Origin: Puniceicoccaceae bacterium Marseille-Q1082
GTDB taxonomy: Bacteria; Verrucomicrobiota; Verrucomicrobiia; Opitutales; Intestinicryptomonadaceae
Assembly (NCBI GenBank): GCA_904424815.1
Contig: CAJGBI010000002.1
Span: 124,001-188,000 of the forward strand
Reading direction: 5' to 3'
Length of the DNA stretch: 64,000 nucleotides
In this document: positions 31,317 to 42,914 of the stretch, piece by piece
Position numbering within the stretch: the stretch's first letter is position 1
Layout of the letters: each line of letters starts with the position of its first letter
The notes under the pieces: generated by a model
Seen by the model: only the letters and a program-made list of their open reading frames with translations
What the model was told of the DNA's origin: nothing
Database searches by the model: none
Translations under genes and position numbers: made by a program

Positions 31317-32062
31317 CGCCCGAGCCCCTTGATCCAGTCGTACCCTTTTTGCTCGAGCTCCACGGCGAGCTCCGGCCCGCCGCTGCGCACTATCTTCCCG
31401 CCGCTCATGACGTGCACGGCGTCGGGCTTTATGTATTCGAGCAACCGGTGGTAGTGGGTGATAAGCAGCATTCCGCGCTCCGGCGAGCGCGCGGAATTAA
31501 CGCCTTCGGAGACTATTTTCAGCGCGTCGATGTCGAGCCCGCTGTCGGTTTCGTCGAGTATGGCAAACTTGGGCTCGAGCATCAGCATCTGGAGGATGTC
31601 GCACCTCTTTTTCTCGCCGCCGCTGAATCCGTCGTTGACGCTGCGCGTCGTAAATCCCCTGTCCATTTTGAGCTCGTCCATCTTGGCGTGCAGCCGCTTG
31701 TAGTACTCGACCGGATTGAGGGTCTCGCCCTCGGGCAGGCGCGCCGAAAGGCAGGCGCGGATGAAGTTCGCTATGCTGACCCCGGGGATTTCCACGGGGT
31801 ATTGGAAGCCCAGAAAAAAGCCCTTGCGGGCGATTTCGTCGGGCGGAAGCCCGACGATGTTTTCGCCGTCGAGCAAAACCTCCCCCTCCGTTATCCTGTA
31901 TTCGGGATGGCCGGCGACCGCCTTGGAAAGGCTGCTCTTGCCCGTCCCGTTGGGGCCCATTATCGCGTGGACTTCGCCGGAAGGCACCGACAGGCTCATG
32001 CCGTCCACAACCCTCTTTCCGGCGACTTCTACCGTGAGATTTTTTATTTCCAATCCGCGCAT
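31313..32062 (-). CDS. sufC: Fe-S cluster assembly ATPase SufC
   Basis: A 249-residue ABC-type ATPase. The start at 32062 was chosen because AAGGAAA lies just upstream and the residues [13 protein letters not shown] are the standard SufC N-terminus. Walker A is GPNGTGKS (36-43), the signature is [10 protein letters not shown], Walker B is [13 protein letters not shown] and the switch His is in [13 protein letters not shown]. It drives conformational change of SufBD. It begins one base after the stop of the small Minf_1886-like gene and overlaps sufB, so these are one operon. Confidence 0.97.
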   Translation of the reverse strand: MRGLEIKNLTVEVAGKRVVDGMSLSVPSGEVHAIMGPNGTGKSSLSKAVAGHPEYRITEGEVLLDGENIVGLPPDEIARKGFFLGFQYPVEIPGVSIANFIRACLSARLPEGETLNPVEYYKRLHAKMDELKMDRGFTTRSVNDGFSGGEKKRCDILQMLMLEPKFAILDETDSGLDIDALKIVSEGVNSARSPERGMLLITHYHRLLEYIKPDAVHVMSGGKIVRSGGPELAVELEQKGYDWIKGLGR

Positions 32063-32063
32063 G

Positions 32064-32462
32064 TCAAATTTTCCTTTTTTGCGGCAAAAACGGCGCCGCG
32101 AAAGCCTCTTTGAAATCGTACCCGTCGGCGAAATCCTCGAGCCTGTCTTCATCCGTCTTGGTGAGCGCCCGCGCGTCAACGAGATTGAATACTATCTGCC
32201 CGAAGTCGAGGCACGAGCGCACCCCCCACTCCTCGAAGAGCGGCAGCGCCATCGGCCCGAACGTCTCGAGCGCGAACAGCCTTATGCCCTCCAAAAGCTC
32301 CTTTGAGGACACGTGCCTTTCCTTGCGCGACGGGTTCATCGAGCACAGCCGCTTTACGGTGAAGTCGAGCGCCATGCGGACAAACACGTAGGCGCCCGCG
32401 GCGTACCGCGAATCGTCCCTCAAAATCGATTCGAGAGTCTTCTGAAATTTTCTCGCATTCAT
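32064..32462 (-). CDS. Minf_1886-family small protein
   Basis: A 132-residue soluble protein that I recognise as the Minf_1886 type found in Verrucomicrobiota and Planctomycetota. The conserved-looking parts are [23 protein letters not shown], the [21 protein letters not shown] helix and [19 protein letters not shown], near the C-terminus. Its biochemical role is not known to me. It lies one base upstream of sufC, so a link to Fe-S cluster assembly or stress is inferred only from position. It starts 57 bp after the carB stop and may be co-transcribed with it. Confidence 0.8.
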   Translation of the reverse strand: MNARKFQKTLESILRDDSRYAAGAYVFVRMALDFTVKRLCSMNPSRKERHVSSKELLEGIRLFALETFGPMALPLFEEWGVRSCLDFGQIVFNLVDARALTKTDEDRLEDFADGYDFKEAFAAPFLPQKRKI

Positions 32463-32519
32463 TCCGTTAACTTATCGGCGCGGCGGCGGCTCCCGTAAGG
32501 GGGCGCGGCAAAATCCGCG

Positions 32520-35780
<3,261 letters not shown>

Positions 35781-35963
35781 GGTATGCGGAATAGATTTAG
35801 CGGCGTCGCCCGCCGACGGCTATATTTATATAAAAATCCCGAAGACAATAGAAACTTCTCCACCCGACCGCAACTTTTTTCTTACGGGGCGGGGATTTTT
35901 CGCCTGCGCGAGGCGGGCGCGGAACGCACCGGACGCGAAAGGGCTGGCACCGCCGCTTCCGTA

Positions 35964-36038
35964 GAAAAGCCAAACCCCTTGCCGGCGCAAAACGCGCCGG
36001 CAAGGGGCGGGCGCCCATTGAGAATATATTGGCTTTTC
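35964..36038. repeat. Nested palindrome upstream of carB
   Basis: Outer arms 35964-35973 and 36029-36038 are perfect 10-bp complements. Inside, 35975-35988 pairs perfectly with 35994-36007 (14-bp G+C-rich stem, 5-base loop), and an 8-bp palindrome GGGCGCCC follows. It could extrude as a cruciform or fold as RNA on either strand. Function unknown. Confidence 0.7.
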
Positions 36039-36300
36039 CGATACTTCCCTCCCTTCGCTATCCAACAAAAAATAAATCTCCCGCTAAAAGCTTGCCGCAA
36101 CACACGCTAACTTTCGGCGGCGGGGCAACGCCATTGGAATATCCGCAACGGCTTAAAAGACGCGCAAGGCGACGGCTGCGGCAGAATGCCGTCGCCCACG
36201 CGCATCGGTTTATCCGGAACGCGGAAATTTCCCCCTTGCGGCGATTGTCCGCGGGAATTTCCGCATTCCGGAGAAATCGCCGCCCCGCCGACGCGCCGAC

Positions 36301-36329
36301 AAAAAAACGAACCCCGCAAGAGGTTCGTT
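36301..36329 (-). terminator. Terminator for the Gfo/Idh oxidoreductase gene, AACGAACC family
   Basis: Stem 36306-36313 with 36322-36329 and, on the minus strand, a run of seven T. It lies ~80 bp beyond the oxidoreductase stop at 36407. The stem sequence matches those at 22223 and 47308. Confidence 0.7.
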
Positions 36330-36406
36330 TTCGGCAGGCGAAGGCGTGTATTGCCAATATCCGCAAGAAAGCCTTGCCGACCCGATGGAAGCGGATCTGC
36401 CGCCAC

Positions 36407-37705
36407 TTAAACCAGGCGGTACTCGCCGGGGAGCGGAATCGGGTCTATGGGCTTCTTGCCGAATTTCCATTCCCGCGGGGCCCACGACTGCTTCGAACGG
36501 CTGACTATCCACTCGTACTTGAAGTTGCGGCCCGCGTAGGCGCTCTCCCTGCCCGCGATTGCCAGCCTCGTGGACTTCACCATTTCGCGCAGCAGATTTT
36601 GCGGCTTGTTGTTGAGCACGCAGTCTATCAAAACCCTGTGCTCTTCCACCATCGCCTGCGGGTAGTCGCCATCCGCCTTCCACGGCTTCTGGCCGAGTAT
36701 GCGCATGCGGTTGCCGTCGAGATTGGTTTCGAGAACGCCCTTTGTGCCTATGAAGCGCTCGCACACTATGTCGGAAGACTTGTTTTCGCGGCGGCTGTAG
36801 CTCGCGCAGTGCAGGCCTTCGCCGAAGTCGAAATCAACCCCGAAGTGGCTGAAACGGTCGCCGTACTTGGGGAATTCGATATCCCACCTTCTGCCGCCTA
36901 TGCCGCAGACTTCCTTCGGGTCTTTGCCGAGCCCCCAGAGGATGACGTCGAGGTTGTGGACGTGCTGCTCCACGTAGCAGTCGCCCGAAGTCCATCTGAA
37001 AATGAACCAGTTGCGGATCTGGTATTCCATTTCCTCCGGATCGGGATTCTGGAGGCGGAGCACTCCGTTATCCTGAATGAAGAAGCGCGAGTTGAGCCAG
37101 TACGCCTGGGCGCCGAGTATTTCGCCGATCTGCCCGTCCTGCATGCGCTTGATGGCCTCCTGGTAGCCGGGGTGGAAGCGGCGCTGTATGCCCGGGATTA
37201 TCGTCAGGTTCTTCTTGTCCGCCAGATCCGCGATTTCGAGCATCTCGCGGCACTGCACTGGGTCGACGCACGCGGGCTTTTCGACAAACAGGTGCTTGCC
37301 GGCGTTGACAAATTCCCTGATGTGCAGGGGCCTGAACACGGGGGGAGTGGCGTGTATTATTATGTCTATGTCCTCGCCGAGAATCTGCTTGTAGGCGTCC
37401 CAACCCGCGAATCGGCGGCTTTCGGGCACGTCTATGGCGTCCTTGCCGAACTTCTTGGCGTATCTTTCAAAAGCCTTTATCGCAAGGTCGTTTCTGTCGG
37501 CGAACAAATCGGCTATTGCGACGATTTTCACCGCCCCTTTCGCCGCCGTCAGCATGTCCGAAACGGCCCCTATGCCGCGGCCGCTGCATCCGACCAACCC
37601 GACTTTGAGCTGGCTTTTCTTACCCACCTCCGCCGCCGAGAATTTCGGCAGCGCTGCGGCTGCCGAGGCAACCGCGATGGACTTCATTGCGTCTCTTCTA
37701 TCCAT
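36407..37705 (-). CDS. Exported Gfo/Idh/MocA-family oxidoreductase
   Basis: A 432-residue NAD(P)-dependent oxidoreductase with a twin-arginine signal (RRDAMK then a hydrophobic Ala-rich segment to about residue 25). The Rossmann domain begins LKVGLVGCSGRGIG (34-47), with the EKPACVDP motif of the family near residue 143 and a substrate-domain GEGLHCASYSRREN and CERFIGTKGVLETN. Tat export of a folded NAD-bound enzyme to the periplasm is typical for this family in Bacteroidota and Verrucomicrobiota, where related proteins oxidise sugars to keto-sugars. It is the second gene of a pair (20-bp gap) with a Tat-exported TIM-barrel protein. Substrate not deducible. Confidence 0.88.
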   Translation of the reverse strand: MDRRDAMKSIAVASAAAALPKFSAAEVGKKSQLKVGLVGCSGRGIGAVSDMLTAAKGAVKIVAIADLFADRNDLAIKAFERYAKKFGKDAIDVPESRRFAGWDAYKQILGEDIDIIIHATPPVFRPLHIREFVNAGKHLFVEKPACVDPVQCREMLEIADLADKKNLTIIPGIQRRFHPGYQEAIKRMQDGQIGEILGAQAYWLNSRFFIQDNGVLRLQNPDPEEMEYQIRNWFIFRWTSGDCYVEQHVHNLDVILWGLGKDPKEVCGIGGRRWDIEFPKYGDRFSHFGVDFDFGEGLHCASYSRRENKSSDIVCERFIGTKGVLETNLDGNRMRILGQKPWKADGDYPQAMVEEHRVLIDCVLNNKPQNLLREMVKSTRLAIAGRESAYAGRNFKYEWIVSRSKQSWAPREWKFGKKPIDPIPLPGEYRLV

Positions 37706-37725
37706 AATGTTTCCCCTTGTATGCG

Positions 37726-38694
37726 TTAAACTTGCGCGTCGAACGCGCGGTATGTTTTAAGAATTTCGGCGTCCTTTTCGGGCGTCTTGACGGTCTGCCC
37801 GTGCTCGAGCCCTATGAAGCCGCGGTATCCCTTATCCCAAATTTTCTTGAATACGCCCGCGTAGTCGATTTCGCCGGAGCCGGGCTCGTTTCTGCCGGGG
37901 GCGTCGGCGACGTGGAAGGACACTATCGACTTCCAGACGTTCGGGTCGTCGAGCGACGACAGATTGCCCGCCTGCATGTATTCGTGGTAAATGTCGTAGA
38001 GTATGCCGCACGCGGGGCTGTCCACGTCGCGCGCGATCCTCGCGGCGAGCGTGTTGTTGACGCAAAACACCCCGGGGTGGTCCTTGACGGTGTTGAGCGC
38101 CTCGATTTCCATCACAAACCCGCGCTTTTTGCAGATGCCGGCGCAAAACGACATGTTTTCTATCACGTTGTCGTACTGTTTGCGCCAGTCGAGCTTGCGG
38201 TCGAGCGCCCCGGGGCCGATGATCAGAATTTTGGAACCCACGCGCTCGAGAACCCCGAAAGTGGTTTCGAGCTGCCCTTCGAGCATCGCGCGCAGGGCGG
38301 GCTTGTCCTCGACTATGGAGCCGTCCGCGCGCCTGACTTTGTTTGCGGTCATGGTGGGCACGTCCTTCTCGTTCATCGACGAAAGCGAACCCACTTCAAG
38401 CCCGAGCTCGCGCGCCTTTTCGCCGATCTGGATTTGCTTTTCGATTTCCGCGGGCGAAAATTTCTTGGAATGGTTTATCGGGCAGACGCCCTCGACCGCA
38501 AGCAGGCCGCAACCCTTGAAATACTCCATCAATTTTATCGGGTCCCTGCCGGCAGTGGGGACTCCGAAGGAAAATCCGAGCCTCGGGGAGAATTTCATTT
38601 TAAATTTTTTCGCATCCGCTCCGAATGAGGGCGCGGCGAAAAAGCCGGCGCACGCGGCGGCGGAAAGGGCCTTTATGAAGTCGCGTCTATGCAT
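37726..38694 (-). CDS. Tat-exported TIM-barrel sugar isomerase/hydroxypyruvate isomerase-like protein
   Basis: A 322-residue AP-endonuclease-2-fold (xylose-isomerase-like TIM barrel) protein. A canonical Tat signal RRDFIK is at residues 3-8. The four expected metal ligands are visible: Glu in VMEIEALN, Asp in ILYDIYHEYMQ, His in SFHVADAPGRNEPG and Glu in IGLEHG. The pattern GRNEPGSGEIDY is typical of hydroxypyruvate-isomerase-like proteins. It lies 20 bp upstream of the Gfo/Idh gene and is a paralogue of the gene at 53174. Role: isomerisation, epimerisation or lyase action on an oxidised sugar in the periplasm is inferred. A 12-bp palindrome is present ~45 bp upstream of its start. Confidence 0.85.
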   Translation of the reverse strand: MHRRDFIKALSAAACAGFFAAPSFGADAKKFKMKFSPRLGFSFGVPTAGRDPIKLMEYFKGCGLLAVEGVCPINHSKKFSPAEIEKQIQIGEKARELGLEVGSLSSMNEKDVPTMTANKVRRADGSIVEDKPALRAMLEGQLETTFGVLERVGSKILIIGPGALDRKLDWRKQYDNVIENMSFCAGICKKRGFVMEIEALNTVKDHPGVFCVNNTLAARIARDVDSPACGILYDIYHEYMQAGNLSSLDDPNVWKSIVSFHVADAPGRNEPGSGEIDYAGVFKKIWDKGYRGFIGLEHGQTVKTPEKDAEILKTYRAFDAQV

Positions 38695-39003
38695 GTCGGT
38701 TTTAAATTTGAAAAAAAGGAGGGCGAAACGCGCCGTCTCAAACGTTTGACTTGAATTTGAATGACAAATTCGGGCGTGTCAAACACAAATTCGCAAAAAA
38801 GCTTCTGCGCTGGCGTTGCGTTTTGTGATACCGCCGGAATTTGCCGGAGCGTTCAAACTCCGCCGCAAATATTTTCGGCGCGCCAAATTGCGCGGGCGGC
38901 GGGCGCGGCGCGGGCAGGGAAAGTTTCGCGCGGAAACGGGGGAAGCCGCCTCCGGAAAAATCGCTTGCGAAACTTCCGGCGGCCGGTAGCGTTTAACTCC
39001 GCA
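38695..39003. other. Divergent intergenic region before the exported TIM-barrel gene
   Basis: A 309-bp spacer between the minus-strand isomerase-like gene and the plus-strand small lipoprotein gene. It contains a perfect 12-bp palindrome at 38738-38749, then an A+T-rich part with TTGAATTTGAATGACAAATTC, then G+C-rich sequence. A plus-strand open frame from 38761 reads into the lipoprotein but has no protein character. Confidence 0.45.
38738..38749. promoter_or_regulatory. Candidate LacI-type operator
   Basis: TCAAACGTTTGA, a perfect 12-bp palindrome with the central CG typical of LacI/GalR-family operators, centred ~50 bp upstream of the isomerase-like start at 38694. No cognate regulator gene is nearby. 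Confidence 0.35.
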
Positions 39004-39216
39004 ATGAAGACCGCCATTTCTGCAATACTTGCTTTGTCCGCCGCCGCGCTGCTGTGCTCGTGCGAGAGCATGGGGTTCAGCTGCGGCGCCGTAGGCCCCG
39101 CCCTCACCCCCGACGTCGACGCGACTACAACCGAGAGGACGTGGGAAAAGGCTCCGGACTCCAACCGCGAAATTCCCTCGGAAAGGGAAGCCGAAAACCC
39201 TCCCGCGTACAGATAA
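39004..39216 (+). CDS. Small lipoprotein of unknown function
   Basis: A 70-residue protein with a Sec/lipoprotein signal (MKTAISAILALSAAALLCSC, lipidated Cys20 by the LLCSC lipobox) and a short polar tail rich in Glu, Pro and Thr. The start was chosen because it begins the signal peptide; a longer frame upstream is not protein-like. No family recognised. It stands alone between divergent and downstream genes, 244 bp before the aldo/keto reductase. Confidence 0.6.
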   Translation: MKTAISAILALSAAALLCSCESMGFSCGAVGPALTPDVDATTTERTWEKAPDSNREIPSEREAENPPAYR

Positions 39217-39460
39217 CCGGAGGAAAATTCCGCGCTACCCGCTTTGGCGCCGCCTTTTAAGAGGAGGCGAGGCGGGAAAATGCGCCCCGCACGTCCGCGC
39301 TTGCAACTGGCGGCGAAAAAAAGGCGTTTTGGGGCGCGCCAATGTAAGTTTCTCCCAAAAAAGGCGGGATTGGGCAGATTTTTGAAAGCAATGCATATTT
39401 ACGCGCCGCCGGATTTGCCGTAAAATCGCCTTCGCAAAACCGATTAAAACAAAGGGAAAT

Positions 39461-40465
39461 ATGAAGACGAGAAAATTGCGCGACATTGAAGTTTCCGCCA
39501 TAGGAATGGGCTGCATGGGCTTTACCCACGGCTACGGGGCGGCTCCGTCCGAGGGAGAATCCATAAGGCTGATGCGAAAGGCGTTCGATTTGGGGTGCAC
39601 GCTCTACGACACCGCCGAAGTCTATTCCTCCTACGCCAACGAGGAGCTCGTGGGCAAGGCTCTCAAACCGATAAGGGACAAGGTTGCGCTTTCGAGCAAA
39701 GTCCACCCCGCATTTCTGCCCGGGCAGGAAATTCCCGAGGGCAAATTGAGCCGGAGGGGGATACGGGCGGCGTTGGAAGGCTCGCTGCGCCGCCTGCAAA
39801 CCGATCGGCTCGACCTGTACTACGTGCACCGCATTCCAGCTGGAACCGACATGGAGGCTCTTGCTGAAATCTTCGCGGAGCTCGCAAAAGAGGGGAAAAT
39901 CCTCGCTTGGGGGCTTTCGGAGGCGACGGCGGAGCAGATACGCAAAGCCCACGCGGCCTTCCCGCTCTCGGCGGTCCAAAGCGAATATTCGATGATGGAG
40001 CGCAAGTGGGAGAGGGAGGTCATACCCCTCTGCGGCGAGCTGCGCATAGGGTTTGTGGCGTATTCGCCCGTTGCGGGCGGATTTTTGAGCGGAAAGTACG
40101 GCAGCGACGCCGTGTACGAGGGCGATGACGTGCGCAGGGTGATTTCCCGCTACGCAAAAGAGAACGTAGAGGCCAACGCGCCGCTGCTCGGCCTCCTGAA
40201 AAAGTACGCCGGCGAAAAGAACGCAACCCCCGCGCAAATCGCCCTCGCGTGGATATTGCGCAAGGGCGGCTTCATAGTCCCCATTCCCGGGATGAGGTCC
40301 GACGGGCGCATAGCCGAAAACCTCGGCGCGGCCGGAGTTGAGCTTGGCGATGAAGAGTTCGCCGCCCTCGAATCGGAGCTCGGCAAGATAAAAATCCACG
40401 GGGACCGCAGGGACGAAGACATCGCAAAATTGGGAACGATAGGCGGCAATGCGGGCGGCAAGTAG
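39461..40465 (+). CDS. Aldo/keto reductase
   Basis: A 334-residue AKR-family NADPH-dependent oxidoreductase of the kind that acts on aldehydes and keto-sugars. The catalytic tetrad is visible: Asp and Tyr in LYDTAEVYSSYANEELVG, Lys in ALSSKVHP and His in YYVHRIP. The C-terminal cofactor-site region IPIPGMRSDGRIAENLGA is complete. A good AAGGGA precedes the ATG. The next gene starts ~230 bp downstream on the same strand. Cytoplasmic, as no signal peptide is present. Substrate unknown. Confidence 0.93.
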   Translation: MKTRKLRDIEVSAIGMGCMGFTHGYGAAPSEGESIRLMRKAFDLGCTLYDTAEVYSSYANEELVGKALKPIRDKVALSSKVHPAFLPGQEIPEGKLSRRGIRAALEGSLRRLQTDRLDLYYVHRIPAGTDMEALAEIFAELAKEGKILAWGLSEATAEQIRKAHAAFPLSAVQSEYSMMERKWEREVIPLCGELRIGFVAYSPVAGGFLSGKYGSDAVYEGDDVRRVISRYAKENVEANAPLLGLLKKYAGEKNATPAQIALAWILRKGGFIVPIPGMRSDGRIAENLGAAGVELGDEEFAALESELGKIKIHGDRRDEDIAKLGTIGGNAGGK

Positions 40466-40697
40466 CCCATGCTCCGAAGCGCGGACGCCCGAATGCGCGG
40501 GCGGCGCGCGCGGGCTGGAATCAAGCTCCTGCCGCCCCGCGCGCCCGCGGCGGATTTTTGCGAAAGCGCCCGCGGGCGCGGTTTCGCGAAAGCGCCCGCT
40601 ACCGCGCCAAACCCCAATCTGCCGTACAAATTTCCCGCCCAAAATTGCGGAAAAAAAGTTTGCGCGCCCTCCGAATCTTTGGGAATATCGCCCCGAA

Positions 40698-41576
40698 ATG
40701 GACTGCTTTTTGATAGACGGCTTCAACCTCGGGTTCCGCTGCTTTTACGCGATGCCCGACCTCTCCCGCTCGGACGGCTTCCCGACGGGCGCGCTGCACG
40801 CGTTTTTCCAGAGCCTACTGAGGCTTTCCGCTATGGACGCCCCGCACGCGGGCGCGGTTTTCTTCGACAAGGGGGGGTCTGCAAGGCACCGCGAGATATT
40901 TCCCGAATACAAGGCAAACCGCGAGGAAACTCCGGAGAGCTTCAAGCGGCAGCTGCCCGCCATACGCGACCTGTGCGGGCTGTTCGGGTACGAAACCGTA
41001 TCGCAGGAGGGCGTCGAGGCCGACGACCTGCTCGCCAGCACCGTCGAGAAGCTCAAGCCGCTCGGCGGAACAATAACCGTCGTGAGCGCCGACAAGGATT
41101 TCGCGCAGCTCGTCTGCCCGCGCGTGAGGCAGCTGTTGCCGCCCAATTCGCGCGACAAAAACTGGACACCCCTCGACCCGATAGGGGTGAAGTCGAAATT
41201 CGGCGTCCCGCCCGCGCAGATCCCCGCGTTTTTGGCGATTGTAGGGGACTCGGCGGACAATATCCCGGGAATCCCCGGGGCTGGGCCCAAGACCGCCGCC
41301 AAATGGCTTAAAGACTACGGGGACATCGACGCCATAATCCGCAGGCACGACTGGCTAAAACCCGAAAAATTCAGGGCAGTAATCAGGGAGAGCGAGGCGC
41401 TTCTGCGCAGGAATCTCGAGCTCGTGACGCTGAAAACGGACTTCGAGGTCGAACTGCCCTCGCAGAAGACTCCGGACTTCCCCGAGCTCGTAAAATTTCT
41501 CGAGGAAATGGAGATGAAGAAGTCGCTCGTCAACCTCCGCAAATTCGCAAAAGATTTTTACAAAATCGACCTCTGA
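40698..41576 (+). CDS. Stand-alone 5'-3' exonuclease (Pol I N-terminal domain-like)
   Basis: A 292-residue FEN/PolA-N-type nuclease without a polymerase domain. MDCFLIDGFNLGFRCFYA carries the first metal-binding Asp; further acidic residues are in GVEADDLLAS and VSADKDFAQL, and the helix-hairpin-helix DNA grip is GDSADNIPGIPGAGPKTAAKW. The start at 40698 was chosen because a frame extending upstream to 40449 is Pro/Arg-rich and overlaps the reductase. Such proteins process Okazaki flaps or repair intermediates. Family length for stand-alone forms is similar. Confidence 0.88.
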   Translation: MDCFLIDGFNLGFRCFYAMPDLSRSDGFPTGALHAFFQSLLRLSAMDAPHAGAVFFDKGGSARHREIFPEYKANREETPESFKRQLPAIRDLCGLFGYETVSQEGVEADDLLASTVEKLKPLGGTITVVSADKDFAQLVCPRVRQLLPPNSRDKNWTPLDPIGVKSKFGVPPAQIPAFLAIVGDSADNIPGIPGAGPKTAAKWLKDYGDIDAIIRRHDWLKPEKFRAVIRESEALLRRNLELVTLKTDFEVELPSQKTPDFPELVKFLEEMEMKKSLVNLRKFAKDFYKIDL

Positions 41577-41975
41577 CGGCGCGCCGCGCGCATTTCCGGC
41601 GTTCAAGCTAAATTGCGGCGGGCTTTGAAAAACGCCGCTTGAAAAAATGCGAAACTCCCGCCGCCGCCGGCGGGAGCGAGCGCAAACCGGATCGCCTTCC
41701 ATTGCGGATTCCGCGCCCCGCGCCCGCTATTTATTGCGCGTTTTCGGAGGCGTTCCCGCGATTTCCAAAAGTTCCGCGACCGCCGATTTTGCGCCGCGCG
41801 GCTTTTCATTTTATGGAGAACCTCCAAATTGCCGAAACATTCCGGCCGGCAAATTCAACAAAACGGCGCGGCTCCGCGCGCCGGCGGAACTTTTTGCGGA
41901 AGTTTTAAAGCCGTCGCATTGCCGCAAGGCCACATTCCGCCGGAGCTCCGGCAAAAAATTTTCGGGATTTTCCGG
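41577..41975. other. Convergent intergenic region between the exonuclease gene and nadC
   Basis: A 399-bp spacer between convergent genes. I saw no protein-like frame, RNA gene or clear terminator. It contains several GCCGCCGGCGG-type G+C-rich palindromic words around 41660-41675. Confidence 0.35.
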
Positions 41976-42911
41976 TTACGAGTCGAGGCCTATGTCTATC
42001 CACTTGCTCGAATGCACGGGGGCCGCCGTCGAGACGAAATCCGCGCCGAGCTTCCCGAGCTCCCCGACGCTCTCGAGCGTCACGCCTCCGGAAATCTCCG
42101 TCCACGCCCCGCCGCCGACGAGCCTTACGCCCTCGGCGATGTCGGCGTTTGAAAAGTTGTCGAACATTATGACGTCGGCACCCGCCTCGAGCACGGGCGG
42201 AATCTGGTCGAGCGCGTCTACTTCCACCTCTATCGCAAACCCCGCGTTCTTTTCCCGCGCGATTCTCACGGCGCCGGCGAGTGCGTCGCCCTTCGAGGCG
42301 CCCGCCGCCGCGAGGTGGTTGTCTTTGAGCATCACGCGGTCGAACAGCCCTATCCTGTGGTTGTATCCGCCGCCGCACGCGAAGGCGTATTTTTCGAGAA
42401 CGCGCAGCCCTGGCGTCGTCTTGCGCGTGTCGAGAAGCTTTGTGGGCGAGTCCCCGAGGGCGGCAACATACTTCGCCGTTTCCGTGGCCACCCCCGAGAG
42501 CCTCTGGAGAAAGTTGAGCATCACGCGCTCGGCCTGCAATATCACGCGCGCCGGGCCCTCTATCGTCCCGAGCGTCCCGCCCGCGGGAACCCTGTCGCCG
42601 TCCTTGGCCAGCGCCGTAAGCCTGCACCCGAAGTCGCCGGAGGCTTCCCCGTAGACTTTGAGCGCGATTCTCGCAAGCTCCATTCCGCAGACTGTCATGT
42701 CGCGGCGGGCGCGCAGGCTCGCCTTCGTCCTAATCGACGGGGTGAGCGAGCGCGTCGTGATGTCGGCGGCGATTTTCGGGAGAACGGCGAGCCCCGCCCC
42801 CTCGATGTCCTCGGCGCGCGCCGCCTTTACGAGCCCCTCGACGTATTTTTCGTCGAGGTCTTCCCATTTGAGCCTGCGGACGAGATGGGATTCGTACTGC
42901 GGATTCTTCAT
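41976..42911 (-). CDS. nadC: Nicotinate-nucleotide diphosphorylase (carboxylating), NadC
   Basis: A 311-residue quinolinate phosphoribosyltransferase of NAD biosynthesis. Motifs: LNFLQRLSGVATETAKYV, DTRKTTPGLRVLEKYA, GGGYNHRIGLFDRVMLKDNHL, and EVEVDALDQ, followed by the barrel end VGGGAWTEISGGVTLE. It begins three bases after the stop of the IMPase gene (43679..42915), so both are likely one transcript led by the acyl-activating enzyme. NadA/NadB are not in the window. Confidence 0.97.
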   Translation of the reverse strand: MKNPQYESHLVRRLKWEDLDEKYVEGLVKAARAEDIEGAGLAVLPKIAADITTRSLTPSIRTKASLRARRDMTVCGMELARIALKVYGEASGDFGCRLTALAKDGDRVPAGGTLGTIEGPARVILQAERVMLNFLQRLSGVATETAKYVAALGDSPTKLLDTRKTTPGLRVLEKYAFACGGGYNHRIGLFDRVMLKDNHLAAAGASKGDALAGAVRIAREKNAGFAIEVEVDALDQIPPVLEAGADVIMFDNFSNADIAEGVRLVGGGAWTEISGGVTLESVGELGKLGADFVSTAAPVHSSKWIDIGLDS

Positions 42912-42914
42912 GGC

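Larger units (their letters stand above)
35781..36406. other. Long intergenic region upstream of carB with a nested palindrome
   Basis: A 626-bp spacer. The carB-proximal part holds an A+T-rich ATATTTATATAAAA stretch (about 35821-35836) suited to a promoter. From 35964 to 36038 there is a large nested inverted repeat. A minus-strand terminator of the Gfo/Idh gene lies at 36301-36329. Between these there is G+C-rich sequence with no supported gene. Confidence 0.5.

Noticed and set aside
38761-39003. Upstream extension of the small lipoprotein frame
   Set aside because: No ribosome site or protein-like composition; the lipoprotein signal begins at 39004.
39257-40726. A long minus-strand open frame opposite the aldo/keto reductase
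   Set aside because: Antisense shadow; the reductase on the plus strand has a complete catalytic tetrad and a ribosome site.
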